A program made the position numbers and the translations under genes. 64,000 nucleotides of DNA from Pseudopedobacter saltans DSM 12145. Lineage in GTDB: Bacteria; Bacteroidota; Bacteroidia; Sphingobacteriales; Sphingobacteriaceae. Positions within the stretch are counted from its first letter, which is position 1; every line of letters starts with the position of its first letter. The notes beneath the pieces are model-generated. The model was not told where the DNA came from. It ran no database searches and was given only the letters and a program-made list of their open reading frames with translations. Shown here one piece after another: positions 36,656-45,785 of this stretch. The stretch spans positions 1,364,001 to 1,428,000 of the forward strand of contig NC_015177.1 of the NCBI RefSeq assembly GCF_000190735.1, read 5' to 3'.

Positions 36656-38809
36656 TTCCCTGTACTTTTTTGTTGATTTCTTTGCCGGAACATCTCCTTC
36701 GGCGGAAGCCTCTAATTTTATTCCTGCAGGCAATTCATCCAACTTAAACAACTCAATACGTAGCAGACAATGCAACTTTTCACTACCCAATATTTTAAGG
36801 TGAATATTTCTCTTTTCCTTTGCTTTAAGTTTAATAAAAGGATAGTCAACATACACCATAATCTCCTGCTCCATGCTTTTTACATACTGTCTTGGAATTA
36901 CACCGAAAGTCAACCCGGCCCCATAAACTTCCTGCCCTACAGAACCCGACTTTTCCCATCCGTCCTGAATATCTTCCAGCGGAATCCAAAGCCCACTGTC
37001 CAACTCTCCGGTTTTCACTTCGTCAGAAAGCATTTCCTTTGGAAGCATGGTTGGATAATAAGGCAGTCTATTTTGTGCATAGCGTATAAACTCCGCCAGT
37101 AACAATGAAAAATCAGGTAAAACATCCTCCTCTGCCATTAACAAATAGGCTTGTATCGCAGCTACTGCCTCCTGCTCTTCATATACCGCCAGATAAGGCG
37201 CATCATTCAATGGGAATAGCGAGAAAAAAGTTGGAAAATATTCTCCATTACCGTAACTACATTCCCATATCCCCATATTCTTAAATAAATTGGCTAAAAA
37301 CAGATTACTTAGATCGCGATACAGCTTATTACCCGTCTCTTTCCATAATCGGTACATCGCACCTGCCGAAAAGGAGGTATTATTAGCCTGATAAAAAAGA
37401 TCGAAACCGTATTCAGTTAGCGTATTAGCTGCCTTTTCAGCTTCGGACAAATATTTCTTTTCTCCTGTCAATTCATAAGCCTGTAACATGACATGAGCAT
37501 ATAAACCAGCTACATCTTTCTCTCCACCTTTGCCCGGCGTAGTTTCTTCTTTGATAACCTCGAAGGTTTCTATATTATAAAATACAGGCCAGCGATATTT
37601 AAAATGGTGAGCGCCTTTAATTACATAATCCAAAGAATCCATAAATAGCTTCTTTGCACTCTCTACTCCCTTTAATGCCAATCTCGATAAATTAAGTAAG
37701 GGATGATAGAGATACCAGGAGTCAATAATTTCAGGAACTTTATGTTCCTCTTCGCCATCCAGTTGATCTTGCTTTGCCGGCAACCAGCGAACAATACATT
37801 TTATTTTATCACTATAGAATGCTGGAAGACCATCTAAAAGATGTTTTAGAATTTCCATATCACCATCCTGGGTCCATTCATTATAATCCATTAAAGGCGT
37901 TAAAACCGCTAACTGTACCATAATTTCCGGCGGAGTAGCATAATCGCATAGGTATGCATTTAAATAGGGTTTCCCTTCGGAGTAAGACCAGCAACCTTTA
38001 TTGTGCTGCAAATCCCTCAAATTTTTAGATACTATAGTTGTATAAGCCTGATATCCCGTTTCAGGTTTGGGTAATTGCAAATAAATTTTTGCCAGTTGAC
38101 TGATAAAGTATTCTGCAATATCAAACTGATTTTTTGGTAAATAGTCCTTAAAAGACACAAATGCTTCTGAAACAATATATTCCTTTTTCGCTTGTATAGG
38201 TTGCTTACCAGACGGTAATGCAAAACCCATCTCCGGCCAATCAGAACTTACCGTACTGGAGGCTGAAGTTTTTGTATCTTTAAAATATTCGTTTATAGCC
38301 GACAGGTTCTGAAAATAAAATATACCTGTTTTATGTGGTTTCTTTACTCCCAGATATACCAGACCCGAACGAGCGCCAATCTGCCGAACGTAAACCTCTG
38401 CGGTATCTCCTTGTCTTATTTTTGGAAATAAGATATCATTAGGCCAAAAAGGAACATTTAAAGACCTAGAGGCTTTTAATTTAACCTGATAATGTAGCTG
38501 AAGATAATCTTCCTCTTTATAAAAGTCGATTAACACCTTGTACTCACCAATGGCAGCATTCAGAGATATGTCCACCCCCTCATCTTTCTTCCTGATCTTT
38601 TTCAATTTAAGATCCGAAGATGGCGAGAATGCTGTACGGAAATTAACAAGAGTTTGATTTGATTTCTGAACGGTAATCCAAAGTGCACCTGCTGCAATTC
38701 TTAATCGGAAGATAAAATCTTCAAATTCCTTAGTATAAATATCAGGTATATCTGTATCAAGCTCTTTTACTGCAGTCGCTCCCCATAGTGAAAAACTGTT
38801 TGTCTCCAT
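36614..38809 (-). CDS. Large predicted (alpha/alpha) toroid protein, function unknown
   Basis: 731 residues without a signal peptide. Residues ~1-240 look beta-rich. Residues ~245-620 are helical repeats with aromatic-rich turns (YLCDYATPPEIMVQLAVLTP, GGEKDVAGLYAHVMLQAYEL, WECSYGNGEYFPTFFSLFPL), as in six-hairpin glycosidases and lyases. The C-terminal ~100 residues are beta-rich, with a Lys-rich KKSTKKYREYTLRG. I cannot name the family or catalytic residues. Its 3' neighbour was once an SDR gene (see repeat copies), suggesting a sugar or uronate pathway, but this is inference. Confidence 0.55.
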   Translation of the reverse strand: METNSFSLWGATAVKELDTDIPDIYTKEFEDFIFRLRIAAGALWITVQKSNQTLVNFRTAFSPSSDLKLKKIRKKDEGVDISLNAAIGEYKVLIDFYKEEDYLQLHYQVKLKASRSLNVPFWPNDILFPKIRQGDTAEVYVRQIGARSGLVYLGVKKPHKTGIFYFQNLSAINEYFKDTKTSASSTVSSDWPEMGFALPSGKQPIQAKKEYIVSEAFVSFKDYLPKNQFDIAEYFISQLAKIYLQLPKPETGYQAYTTIVSKNLRDLQHNKGCWSYSEGKPYLNAYLCDYATPPEIMVQLAVLTPLMDYNEWTQDGDMEILKHLLDGLPAFYSDKIKCIVRWLPAKQDQLDGEEEHKVPEIIDSWYLYHPLLNLSRLALKGVESAKKLFMDSLDYVIKGAHHFKYRWPVFYNIETFEVIKEETTPGKGGEKDVAGLYAHVMLQAYELTGEKKYLSEAEKAANTLTEYGFDLFYQANNTSFSAGAMYRLWKETGNKLYRDLSNLFLANLFKNMGIWECSYGNGEYFPTFFSLFPLNDAPYLAVYEEQEAVAAIQAYLLMAEEDVLPDFSLLLAEFIRYAQNRLPYYPTMLPKEMLSDEVKTGELDSGLWIPLEDIQDGWEKSGSVGQEVYGAGLTFGVIPRQYVKSMEQEIMVYVDYPFIKLKAKEKRNIHLKILGSEKLHCLLRIELFKLDELPAGIKLEASAEGDVPAKKSTKKYREYTLRGNQEVNINW

Positions 38810-39197
38810 AGTCTATTTATCCGAATATGATTTAATAGGTTCTATTATTTTAAAGGGAATCTGTTTCGGACAGGGACTTCAAAAAATTTGCCGTAATGCT
38901 AAAGTTAAATACCCGTTTTTTTTCACATTATGAAAGCAGGGCCAGGTATAAGTACGCACCGGACTCTGTAAATAATTTCATCAAATTTATTATCTATTCA
39001 GATATCAACACATTCCTGCCATAGCAAGTAAAAGAATATATTTTGTCAGAGGTATAGAATAACCTTAGCGGTATTAACAATAGATTTAATTTAAAGCAAT
39101 TAATAAAATAAATTGTAATATCACCTGTCAATCAGATAAATAATTATTTACATCCCTGCTCAAAAATATAAGATGCCGTAAATAAAAAAGATTAATA
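38810..39197. other. Intergenic region, nothing recognised
   Basis: This AT-rich stretch separates the start of the 731-residue protein gene from the 3' end of the exonuclease/GIY-YIG gene. It should contain the former's promoter, but no clear TAnnTTTG/TTTG pair, repeat or frame was found. Confidence 0.4.
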
Positions 39198-40577
39198 TTA
39201 TAGCAATTGCACCTGTTGCGGATAACTGGCAGCGTATTTTTTCACCAATTGGCACATATAGAAATTGCTGTGGCAACGATCCTCCTGTTTAATATAGTCC
39301 TCTATACCAGACACAGTTTCATCCGTAGCCATAAAACCCAAAGCATAAACCTTATTGTTTTTATAGTAGATATAGCTTTTTTCATCAGCATTTCTTCCCT
39401 TATCTACAACAACAAAACTGGTAACCTGATCTTCCAGCGAAGCAATAGCCTCTTCGATCCTGCTATTATGAACTGCTGCCACTATTTCATTCCGTACCTC
39501 GGCATTACTGGCTATATTTACCGGTTCGGTATTTTTACGATCCCGGTAAAAAACACAAAGTCTGCTGTCGAGCCCAAACCGATCTATCAAGCCCAACAGG
39601 CATTGAGTAGCTTCAACTACATTATCGAAATAACACAGAGCCCGACTGCCAACAGGTAATCTGCAAATACAAAGTCTGATAAAACCGCTGTTATCCACAT
39701 AATCAATAAGTCCAAACTTAGGCTCATACTGTTTCAGCGCCCGGTTATATTCAGGCCAGTGTTGTTTAATGTAATGGCATTCCTTTAATAAAGCCATCAA
39801 TTCTGTTCCCGTTTCCTCAAAATCGATATGGCTGATATTTTTAATGAACAGTTGCCTGCGCTGGCTGGTATTATTACCCGTAAAATGACTATGTACCCGT
39901 TTTCTAATATTAATGGCCTTACCCACATAAATCAGTTTCCCGTGTTTATCCCTAAAGAAATACACACCTGGGCGTTCAGGTAGCTGCTCGAATTCACTAA
40001 GCGGGACCTGACTTGGCAAGCGGTGTTCCTTATAGCCTTTCTTCAACTGCAACTGTATATGTCCCTCATTATCTGCGGACAATATACGTCCAAACAAAAC
40101 TGCTGTAGCCCGGGCATCTCCATAAGCCCTATGCCTGTCGTTGATTGCTATTCCCAGGCTTTGGCACAATTTACCCAGACTGTACGACGGTAAACCCGGA
40201 AAGCATTTTCTTGAAAGCCTTACCGTACATAATTTTGGTGACCTGAGATAATAACCACACTCCCGCAGCTGACTATGTACGAAAGAATAATCGAAACCGA
40301 CATTATGGGCCACAAAAATTTTATCCTGCAACAGACTAAATACTTTAGCAGCTACATTTTCAAATTCCGGAGCATCACTAACCATATCATCACTAATCCC
40401 TGTTAATACCTGTATATAATGCGGTATTGATTGTTTGGGATTAATTAAGGTATGATATTCCTCCACAACCTGTACACCGTCATGTATCAAAACCGCTATT
40501 TCCGTCATGCGGCTACCTCCGGCATAAGCGCCGGTAGTTTCAATATCCACTATAGCATAGTTTTTTCTACCTTCCAT
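39198..40577 (-). CDS. DnaQ-like exonuclease fused to GIY-YIG nuclease
   Basis: 459 residues. Residues 1-175 are a DEDD 3'-5' exonuclease like Pol III epsilon: VDIETTG with D11/E13, HNVGFDYSFV with the Exo II Asp, and DRHRAYGDARA with the Exo III His/Asp. Residues ~200-285 are a UvrC/Cho-type GIY-YIG domain: GVYFFRDKHGKLIYVGKAINIRKRV, then the catalytic Glu region. The C-terminal ~170 residues resemble the middle region of Cho-like proteins. It probably acts in DNA repair. No uvr or polymerase genes adjoin it. Similar fusions are known across bacteria, so the architecture itself is not new. Confidence 0.88.
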   Translation of the reverse strand: MEGRKNYAIVDIETTGAYAGGSRMTEIAVLIHDGVQVVEEYHTLINPKQSIPHYIQVLTGISDDMVSDAPEFENVAAKVFSLLQDKIFVAHNVGFDYSFVHSQLRECGYYLRSPKLCTVRLSRKCFPGLPSYSLGKLCQSLGIAINDRHRAYGDARATAVLFGRILSADNEGHIQLQLKKGYKEHRLPSQVPLSEFEQLPERPGVYFFRDKHGKLIYVGKAINIRKRVHSHFTGNNTSQRRQLFIKNISHIDFEETGTELMALLKECHYIKQHWPEYNRALKQYEPKFGLIDYVDNSGFIRLCICRLPVGSRALCYFDNVVEATQCLLGLIDRFGLDSRLCVFYRDRKNTEPVNIASNAEVRNEIVAAVHNSRIEEAIASLEDQVTSFVVVDKGRNADEKSYIYYKNNKVYALGFMATDETVSGIEDYIKQEDRCHSNFYMCQLVKKYAASYPQQVQLL

Positions 40578-40831
40578 AACAACAAATACAAAGCTAATTA
40601 TTTTAGCAAATAATGTAATATATAAAGTGTTTTATTTTATTTTACTATAAAAATTAATGAATATTAAGCCATTAAAGATTCATGCAAAATCAAAAAATAG
40701 ATTACTAATATTTTTATCAAGCATAAAAACATCTGCTATACGTCCCCCAGCAATAAATAAAATCTTTGGCGAACCATAGTAAAAAAGCACCAGATTTACC
40801 CTATTTTAGATAGCCGAAATACTATTAAACA

Positions 40832-41596
40832 ATGGGATTCTACGAACTGCCAAAAGACGAACGGGCAACTTTAGTCGCTAAAATTAAAGATGATATATTA
40901 AAAGATCTTGCAAACTCAACCCATTTAAAAACATTGCAATACTTTTCCGATGAGGATACCTACATCAGGAAATCGGTTTATTTAGCCATCGGAAAAATTT
41001 TCTTCGAACAAACAGGACTGCAAAACAAAATTATCCAGCTACTCGATACATTATTCAAAGATGAAGACTTTAAAGTACGGCAAACTGTTATCAATACAGC
41101 TGGAGAAATAGGCAAAAAGCAATTTGAAACAGTACAATTTCTTTTCGACAAAGGATTATTTGACAATCACCATTCTCCCCGAAATGCCGTAATAGGATCT
41201 ATAAAAAAAATGGGGGAAATTAATCCAACTCCGGTATTAAACTGGGCAAAAACATACCTGTGTCATCAGGACAAAGAAATCAGGCGGGAAATTTGCCATG
41301 GACTAGAGCTCAGAGGAAGAAAACATCCAGAAGATATTTTGCCCTTACTGCAAGAACTGCAACACGATAAAACCAAAAGAGTCAGAGATACACTGGTGCA
41401 TGTAATCGGGCAAATTTCCTATAAAAAAAATTGCCTTCAAAAGGTTATATCACACCTGAAAACCTGGGAAAACAAAGCGCTGATTGCAGACGCTCTGGAA
41501 GAGATCATTGATGTCCACCATCGCTACCGCGACTTCGCCGTCATGACTCAGGATCAGGCCAGACAATACATCGAAAACAATTACTCAATTGAATAA
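40832..41596 (+). CDS. HEAT-repeat protein
   Basis: 254 residues of two-helix HEAT-like repeats: THLKTLQYFSDEDTYIRKSV, DEDFKVRQTVINTAGEIGK, DNHHSPRNAVIGSIKKMGEI, DKEIRREICHGLELRGRKHPE and HDKTKRVRDTLVHVIGQISY. There is no signal peptide. The repeats resemble DNA-alkylation-repair (AlkD-like) and PBS-lyase HEAT proteins, but no alkylated-base pocket can be asserted. It is divergently transcribed from the exonuclease-GIY-YIG gene, which weakly suggests a DNA-related role. Confidence 0.7.
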   Translation: MGFYELPKDERATLVAKIKDDILKDLANSTHLKTLQYFSDEDTYIRKSVYLAIGKIFFEQTGLQNKIIQLLDTLFKDEDFKVRQTVINTAGEIGKKQFETVQFLFDKGLFDNHHSPRNAVIGSIKKMGEINPTPVLNWAKTYLCHQDKEIRREICHGLELRGRKHPEDILPLLQELQHDKTKRVRDTLVHVIGQISYKKNCLQKVISHLKTWENKALIADALEEIIDVHHRYRDFAVMTQDQARQYIENNYSIE

Positions 41597-41657
41597 TATA
41601 AGCAGTAACTCCTATCTTTTATCTGGAAAGATTCGCAAACTGCAGGCTTTTCTAAAC

Positions 41658-42281
41658 CTACAGTTTCCCTAAATACACACTATCCGACTGACTGCTCCTG
41701 TCTACCGCACAAAATGCCAGATAAACATGATAGCCCTCAAAGCGCTCATATACTTCTAATACCGCTTCTCCGATATACCTGAAAGGACCAGTAATTACAG
41801 CAAAACAATTCTCGCTCTCCACATGATAGGCCAATAACATCACCTGATCATAAGAACTTGTACCTTTCACTTGATTTCTGTCCCAACTAAATTTTATCTC
41901 ATTGTCTTGTATTCTCTCTGCAACAATATTTTCGCTTAAAGGTAAACTTCCACTACTCACTTTCATCTTTTCAGGGTCTATCTTATGTTTACCATCTTCA
42001 ACGGTCATGGCATGCTTCATAAGATAAGATTTAGCAGCAATAAAGCCTTGTGCAGTATCGCTATAGCCTTTAAATCCTTCCCGTACAAAAAGCAGTAATG
42101 GTTTTAACCAGGCTTGCGCCAACGAGAACTTCTCTCTGTTAAAGAGTTCTTTCTCACTTACTTTTTTGGTCCTTCGTTTATACGGACCTTTAATAAAAGC
42201 CTTACCATTTCTTGTAAACCCGATTACGGAGCCTACTTTTCCCGAAAAAGCCCCATTAATGTCTTTAAGTAATCTTCCCAT
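41658..42281 (-). CDS. DUF6266 family protein
   Basis: 208 residues from the ATG at 42281. The upstream in-frame extension is hydrophobic noise, and MGRLLKDINGAFSGKVGSVIGFTRNGKAFIKG is the standard start of DUF6266 proteins, which are numerous in Pedobacter and related genera. Blocks: GKVGSVIG near 13-21, GPYKRRTKK near 32-40, and YDQVMLLAYHVESENCF toward the C-terminus. Function unknown. It is preceded by a repeat-rich gap (42374-42442 inverted repeat). Confidence 0.75.
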   Translation of the reverse strand: MGRLLKDINGAFSGKVGSVIGFTRNGKAFIKGPYKRRTKKVSEKELFNREKFSLAQAWLKPLLLFVREGFKGYSDTAQGFIAAKSYLMKHAMTVEDGKHKIDPEKMKVSSGSLPLSENIVAERIQDNEIKFSWDRNQVKGTSSYDQVMLLAYHVESENCFAVITGPFRYIGEAVLEVYERFEGYHVYLAFCAVDRSSQSDSVYLGKL

Positions 42282-42373
42282 ACCATGTCTTTGATTAAGA
42301 TAAAAGATTAATATACAAAGGATTAGACAAAAAAGCAAATTAAACACGTTATAAACCCTGAAGAAACAGGGAG

Positions 42374-42442
42374 TAAACAGGGATATTCACCGTCTTTTAT
42401 CCCTGATTAATCTGTCTTTTATCCGAGTTTAATCCCTGTTTA
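42374..42442. repeat. Inverted repeat TAAACAGGGAT/ATCCCTGTTTA
   Basis: TAAACAGGGAT (42374-42384) is exactly complementary to ATCCCTGTTTA (42432-42442). Between them GTCTTTTATCC occurs twice as a direct repeat (42391 and 42414). It lies between the DUF6266 gene and the isomerase gene. It may be a terminator for the latter or a remnant of a small element. Confidence 0.55.
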
Positions 42443-42610
42443 TAGTGAAACTGTTCTAAATATAAGTCGAATCTGTAACCCAACAGATATTGACTCAGAT
42501 AATTTTGAACAGGCCGTATAAGACCTTATTATAGTGAATAGGATATCGGCCCATCGGATTGATGTGGCTTGTTTGCTATCGCTAAGAAATGATAAACCGA
42601 TTAATCGGTT

Positions 42611-43549
42611 TTATTTACCTAAACTGGAAACATAGTTTCTGTATAAGGTATCGAAACACGATTTCATCTCTTCCAATGATGGATAGGCACTTTCATACAT
42701 AAAAGCCCCTTTATAGCCCGCTTTGTAAAGTGCCGAAAAGATAGCATTCCAATCATTCTTACCTTGTCCGGAACAAGGAAAATAATGCCTTTCTGCCAGT
42801 CCATCACCATCTGCAATGTGTACCGACTTTAATCTCGCGCCCAAAGCATCAATCAGCTTTTCGGGTTCTTTGATATGGTTCATATCAACAGCGGCGTATA
42901 TATCTTTCGGCAAACGCGCCATGAGTTCCGTCACTTCTTCTACAGATCTGCAAAGTGGTCTCTCCTGTTCTGCGCTTTTAAGCAACTTGGGGCCAAGCAT
43001 ATTTTCAATGACCATTTGAGCCCCTATCTTTTTCACAGACTTATTCAGCTCCACTGCAGATTTTATCATTTGGCTTTTTCTCAGTTCGCGTTCATTAAGT
43101 CCCAGATACCAGCTTGGATGGAAAAGTATAATTTGTGGCTTAAGTACCGCTGCATGCTCTATTATTTTTTGATGATTGGCTATGACTCTGTTTCGTTGTT
43201 CATCGTCTCCGAGAGATATATCATCGTCTTTGCCAAAAGGCATATGCAACGACCAAACTTTAATACCGGACTGGTCCGAAACTGTTTTTATAAATTTCAT
43301 CCTGTACTCCAGCTCTTTATCACTAAGCTTTATTTGTTTGGTGTCTTTGTCTATTAAAGTCCCTAATCCTGATATCTCTATATAATCTATACCAGCTGCT
43401 TTTGCTTTATTGAGTTCTTCTAATGTGATCTTGTTAATGCTCAGAGAATAGCCTAACTTAAATGGTTCCGGCGATTTCGTGTTTTTAGCTAATGCGGATT
43501 GAATTACTGTAATTGCAACTATTGCTAATACTTTAAGTCTTAAAATCAT
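42611..43549 (-). CDS. Secreted sugar phosphate isomerase/epimerase-like TIM barrel
   Basis: 312 residues with a signal peptide (MILRLKVLAIVAITVIQSALA, cleavage near 21). Xylose-isomerase-like/AP-endonuclease-2 TIM-barrel strands: FKLGYSLSINKITLEELNKAKAAGIDYIEI, VWSLHMPFG, LFHPSWYL, MVIENM, AAVDMNHI, VHIADGD and FMYESAYPS. The metal ligands (Glu of IENM, Asp/His of VDMNH and HIADGD) are present. It probably acts on a periplasmic sugar. It lies on the same side as, but not inside, the uronate cluster (46599-55091). Confidence 0.8.
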   Translation of the reverse strand: MILRLKVLAIVAITVIQSALAKNTKSPEPFKLGYSLSINKITLEELNKAKAAGIDYIEISGLGTLIDKDTKQIKLSDKELEYRMKFIKTVSDQSGIKVWSLHMPFGKDDDISLGDDEQRNRVIANHQKIIEHAAVLKPQIILFHPSWYLGLNERELRKSQMIKSAVELNKSVKKIGAQMVIENMLGPKLLKSAEQERPLCRSVEEVTELMARLPKDIYAAVDMNHIKEPEKLIDALGARLKSVHIADGDGLAERHYFPCSGQGKNDWNAIFSALYKAGYKGAFMYESAYPSLEEMKSCFDTLYRNYVSSLGK

Positions 43550-43760
43550 CTAAATAGTGTGTTTTTGAATACATAGATACAAATATTTCATTTATGATTT
43601 TCGATATTTTTCTATTTAATACTAAGTTAATGTTTACATAAAGTACTGGTTTTACTTTTGGGAAGCTTTAAAAAACTTATATATCTAATCCTTTCCTAAA
43701 CACTTTTTATTTTTTGGATAAAGAAGCTGTCTAAAAAGGTTATCGAATACTAAAAAACGC

Positions 43761-43834
43761 GTCATTGCGAGGAAGTATGACGAAGCAATCTGCGTTTTTG
43801 ACATCATTAGATTGCTTCGTTACCTCGCAATGAC
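43761..43834. repeat. Palindromic REP/MITE-like element
   Basis: GTCATTGCGAGG (43761-43772) plus ACGAAGCAATC (43780-43790) are mirrored by GATTGCTTCGT (43810-43820) and CCTCGCAATGAC (43823-43834), giving an imperfect ~30-bp-arm palindrome. Related words occur at 15299-15352. Sequences of this type are common dispersed elements in many bacterial genomes. Confidence 0.8.
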
Positions 43835-44044
43835 GATGATGTTTGGCTTTTTAGACACCCTCTTTTTTGCGTTCCTGGGAATGGTTCTCTGAATTGGCCT
43901 GTATTGTCCTAACTTTCCACCGCATCATCCTGGATGTAGTCGAAGCTGGCCTATCTTCTCTGTCCCATATCGGTCGGCAGGGATCTCACCTATTTTCTTG
44001 CGCTTAGGGTTCTCCGTCCTCAGTAGCCGGATAGGCCAGTTACT

Positions 44045-44118
44045 TTTTTCAGAAGATCTTTATATTTCTGTTTGGCCTTCAAGAATGCTGAAGCATTTTT
44101 CCAACAGCTGAAAAAAGC
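44045..44118 (-). repeat. Dispersed MITE/REP-like element, copy 3
   Basis: On the minus strand this matches the element at 725-805 closely (CTTTTTTCAGCTG, AATGCTTCAGCATTC, TTGAAGGCCAAACAGAAATA, CTGAAAAAAG). Its downstream flank (minus strand, toward 44000) also resembles the flank of the 295-470 repeat near 490 (TCCGG, then TGAGGACGGA). The similarity therefore extends beyond the core. Confidence 0.7.
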
Positions 44119-44327
44119 GTCAGCAATATTAGTAGAATGCCTATTCCGAAGAATTAAATATCTTTCCCTGACTTCAAGAATGAAGATTATAACGTCTTAT
44201 TCCCAAACAATACATGGCAAAAATCTTTACTTTAGAAAAACTAACATTGTCTCTCAGATGTAAATTAGCTGATACGAGAAAGAAATGAATAACAAAAATC
44301 CGTTATTTGTCCAACGTTTATATCCAT

Positions 44328-45563
44328 ATGATAGGCAAAATCATCAGAACTTATTCAGAGTCTTATAAAGGTCTTTCTAAAGAATCCTGGATGCTGGCTA
44401 TTGTCATGCTCATCAACCGTTCTGGTTCTATGGTTTTACCTTTTTTAGGAGTTTATATGGTTGATAAACTGAATTTTAGTATCGCACAGTCTGGCTTTGT
44501 ACTAAGTTTTTTTGGTATCGGCGCAGTTGTAGGATCGTGGCTTGGAGGAGCGATAACCGATAAATTTGATGAATACAAGGTACAGGCCTATAGTTTATTT
44601 TTAAGCGTTCCATTTTTTTGTGCGTTGCCTCTTTTCACAACTGTAGGTTCGCTTGCTTTAATGATCTTCTTGCAAAGTGTGGTGAGCGAAATGTTTAGGC
44701 CTGCCAACTCTGTCGCTATTATTAAATATGCTAAACCGGAAAATATTACTAAATCTTTTTCGCTAAATCGGATGGCCATAAATCTGGGCTTTTCTATCGG
44801 TCCGGCTTTAGGTGGTATTTTATCTGCTATTTCTTACAATTTCCTATTCTTTTCTAATGCTTTCGCTGCATTAATTGCAGGTTTGGTATACGTATATTTC
44901 TTTAGACGGCGGCATTTAATATTTAAACGAAGGGCTACTATCAGAAAAAATACTGTGGAAACTTTTAAAGGCCCTGTTGTCAAAAAAAATTCACCTTACA
45001 GAGATTTTAAGTTTATACTGTTTAGCCTGCTGTGTACTTTATTCTCTATTTGCTTTTTCCAGTTTCTGAATTCACTGCCTTTATTCTATAAAGAAGATCT
45101 GGGTTTAAGTCAGCAAACCATTGGTTTATTGCTTGGTTATAGTGGAATCGTTATTGTTTTATTTGAAATGGGTATGGTGAATATTGCCGAAAGGAAACTC
45201 AGTACTGCACAAACAATGTTATACGGCACCATACTTTGTGCGCTGTCTTATTCTCTTATTGGCTTTAATCACCATATGGTCATTCTTGTTGCCTCTGTTA
45301 CCTTACTGAGTCTGGGAGAGATCTTGATTTTGCCGTTCATGTCTACCGTAACCGCTTTAAGGGCTGATAAAAACAATCAGGGTGCTTACATGGGGGTCAA
45401 TGGTATTTCTACTTCGATAGCCTTTATTGTTTCTCCGGTTATGGGTGCAAAGCTTGCTTCTATGTTTGGCTTTGATGCGCTTTGGATTGGTAGTGGTTTA
45501 GTTTTGATCTTGGTAAGTATTGGATTTTATTTCAGTGTTAAGGGGATGGAGAGGAAGTTTTAA
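44328..45563 (+). CDS. MFS transporter
   Basis: 411 residues from the ATG at 44328; an in-frame TTG seven codons upstream is less likely. It has about 12 membrane segments. The MFS motif A region reads GIGAVVGSWLGGAITDKFDEYKV near 65-88, and an RPANSVAIIKYAKPENITKSFSL loop follows the third or fourth segment, a pattern of the YdhP/DHA1-like efflux group. The substrate is unknown. It stands alone between two repeat-rich gaps, which suggests an accessory gene. Confidence 0.8.
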   Translation: MIGKIIRTYSESYKGLSKESWMLAIVMLINRSGSMVLPFLGVYMVDKLNFSIAQSGFVLSFFGIGAVVGSWLGGAITDKFDEYKVQAYSLFLSVPFFCALPLFTTVGSLALMIFLQSVVSEMFRPANSVAIIKYAKPENITKSFSLNRMAINLGFSIGPALGGILSAISYNFLFFSNAFAALIAGLVYVYFFRRRHLIFKRRATIRKNTVETFKGPVVKKNSPYRDFKFILFSLLCTLFSICFFQFLNSLPLFYKEDLGLSQQTIGLLLGYSGIVIVLFEMGMVNIAERKLSTAQTMLYGTILCALSYSLIGFNHHMVILVASVTLLSLGEILILPFMSTVTALRADKNNQGAYMGVNGISTSIAFIVSPVMGAKLASMFGFDALWIGSGLVLILVSIGFYFSVKGMERKF

Positions 45564-45639
45564 TAGTAGTAGAATGTCTATGCAAAGAAAGGAATATATA
45601 CCCCCCATAGCTTGTTCCACTGTCCTTATCTCTCTCTAC

Positions 45640-45715
45640 CTCGTCCTGAGCGCAGTCGAATCCCGCCTGCCTTAGCTCTGTCTGGCATCGGCAGAGGGAT
45701 CTTTCCCGCATAGTG
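45640..45715. repeat. REP-like sequence
   Basis: CCTCGTCCTGAGCGCAGTCG, followed by a TCTGTCTGGCATCGGCAGAG hairpin and GGGATCTTTC, resembles the TTCGACTCCGCTCAG motif near 150 and the GTAGTCGAAGC...GGATCTCACC block near 43940. Likely a dispersed palindromic element between the MFS and TauE/SafE genes. Confidence 0.5.
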
Positions 45716-45785
45716 TTAAAGAACCCCGTGTTTAAGAATTGGATTTACTTAAATTTGAAGTTATACAAATGACAAATTTTAGCAG

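Larger units (their letters stand above)
43550..44327. other. Repeat-rich intergenic region
   Basis: This ~780 bp between the TIM-barrel gene and the MFS gene contains the palindromic element at 43761-43834, a repeat-like stretch around 43920-44010 (GTAGTCGAAGC, GGATCTCACC), a TCCGTCCTCAGTA block related to the flank near 490, and the MITE/REP element at 44045-44118. I see no supported gene. A 63-codon frame at 44072-44263 runs through the repeat. Confidence 0.6.

Noticed and set aside
44072-44263. 63-codon plus-strand frame
   Set aside because: Its first third is the dispersed MITE/REP-like element and it has no recognisable family.
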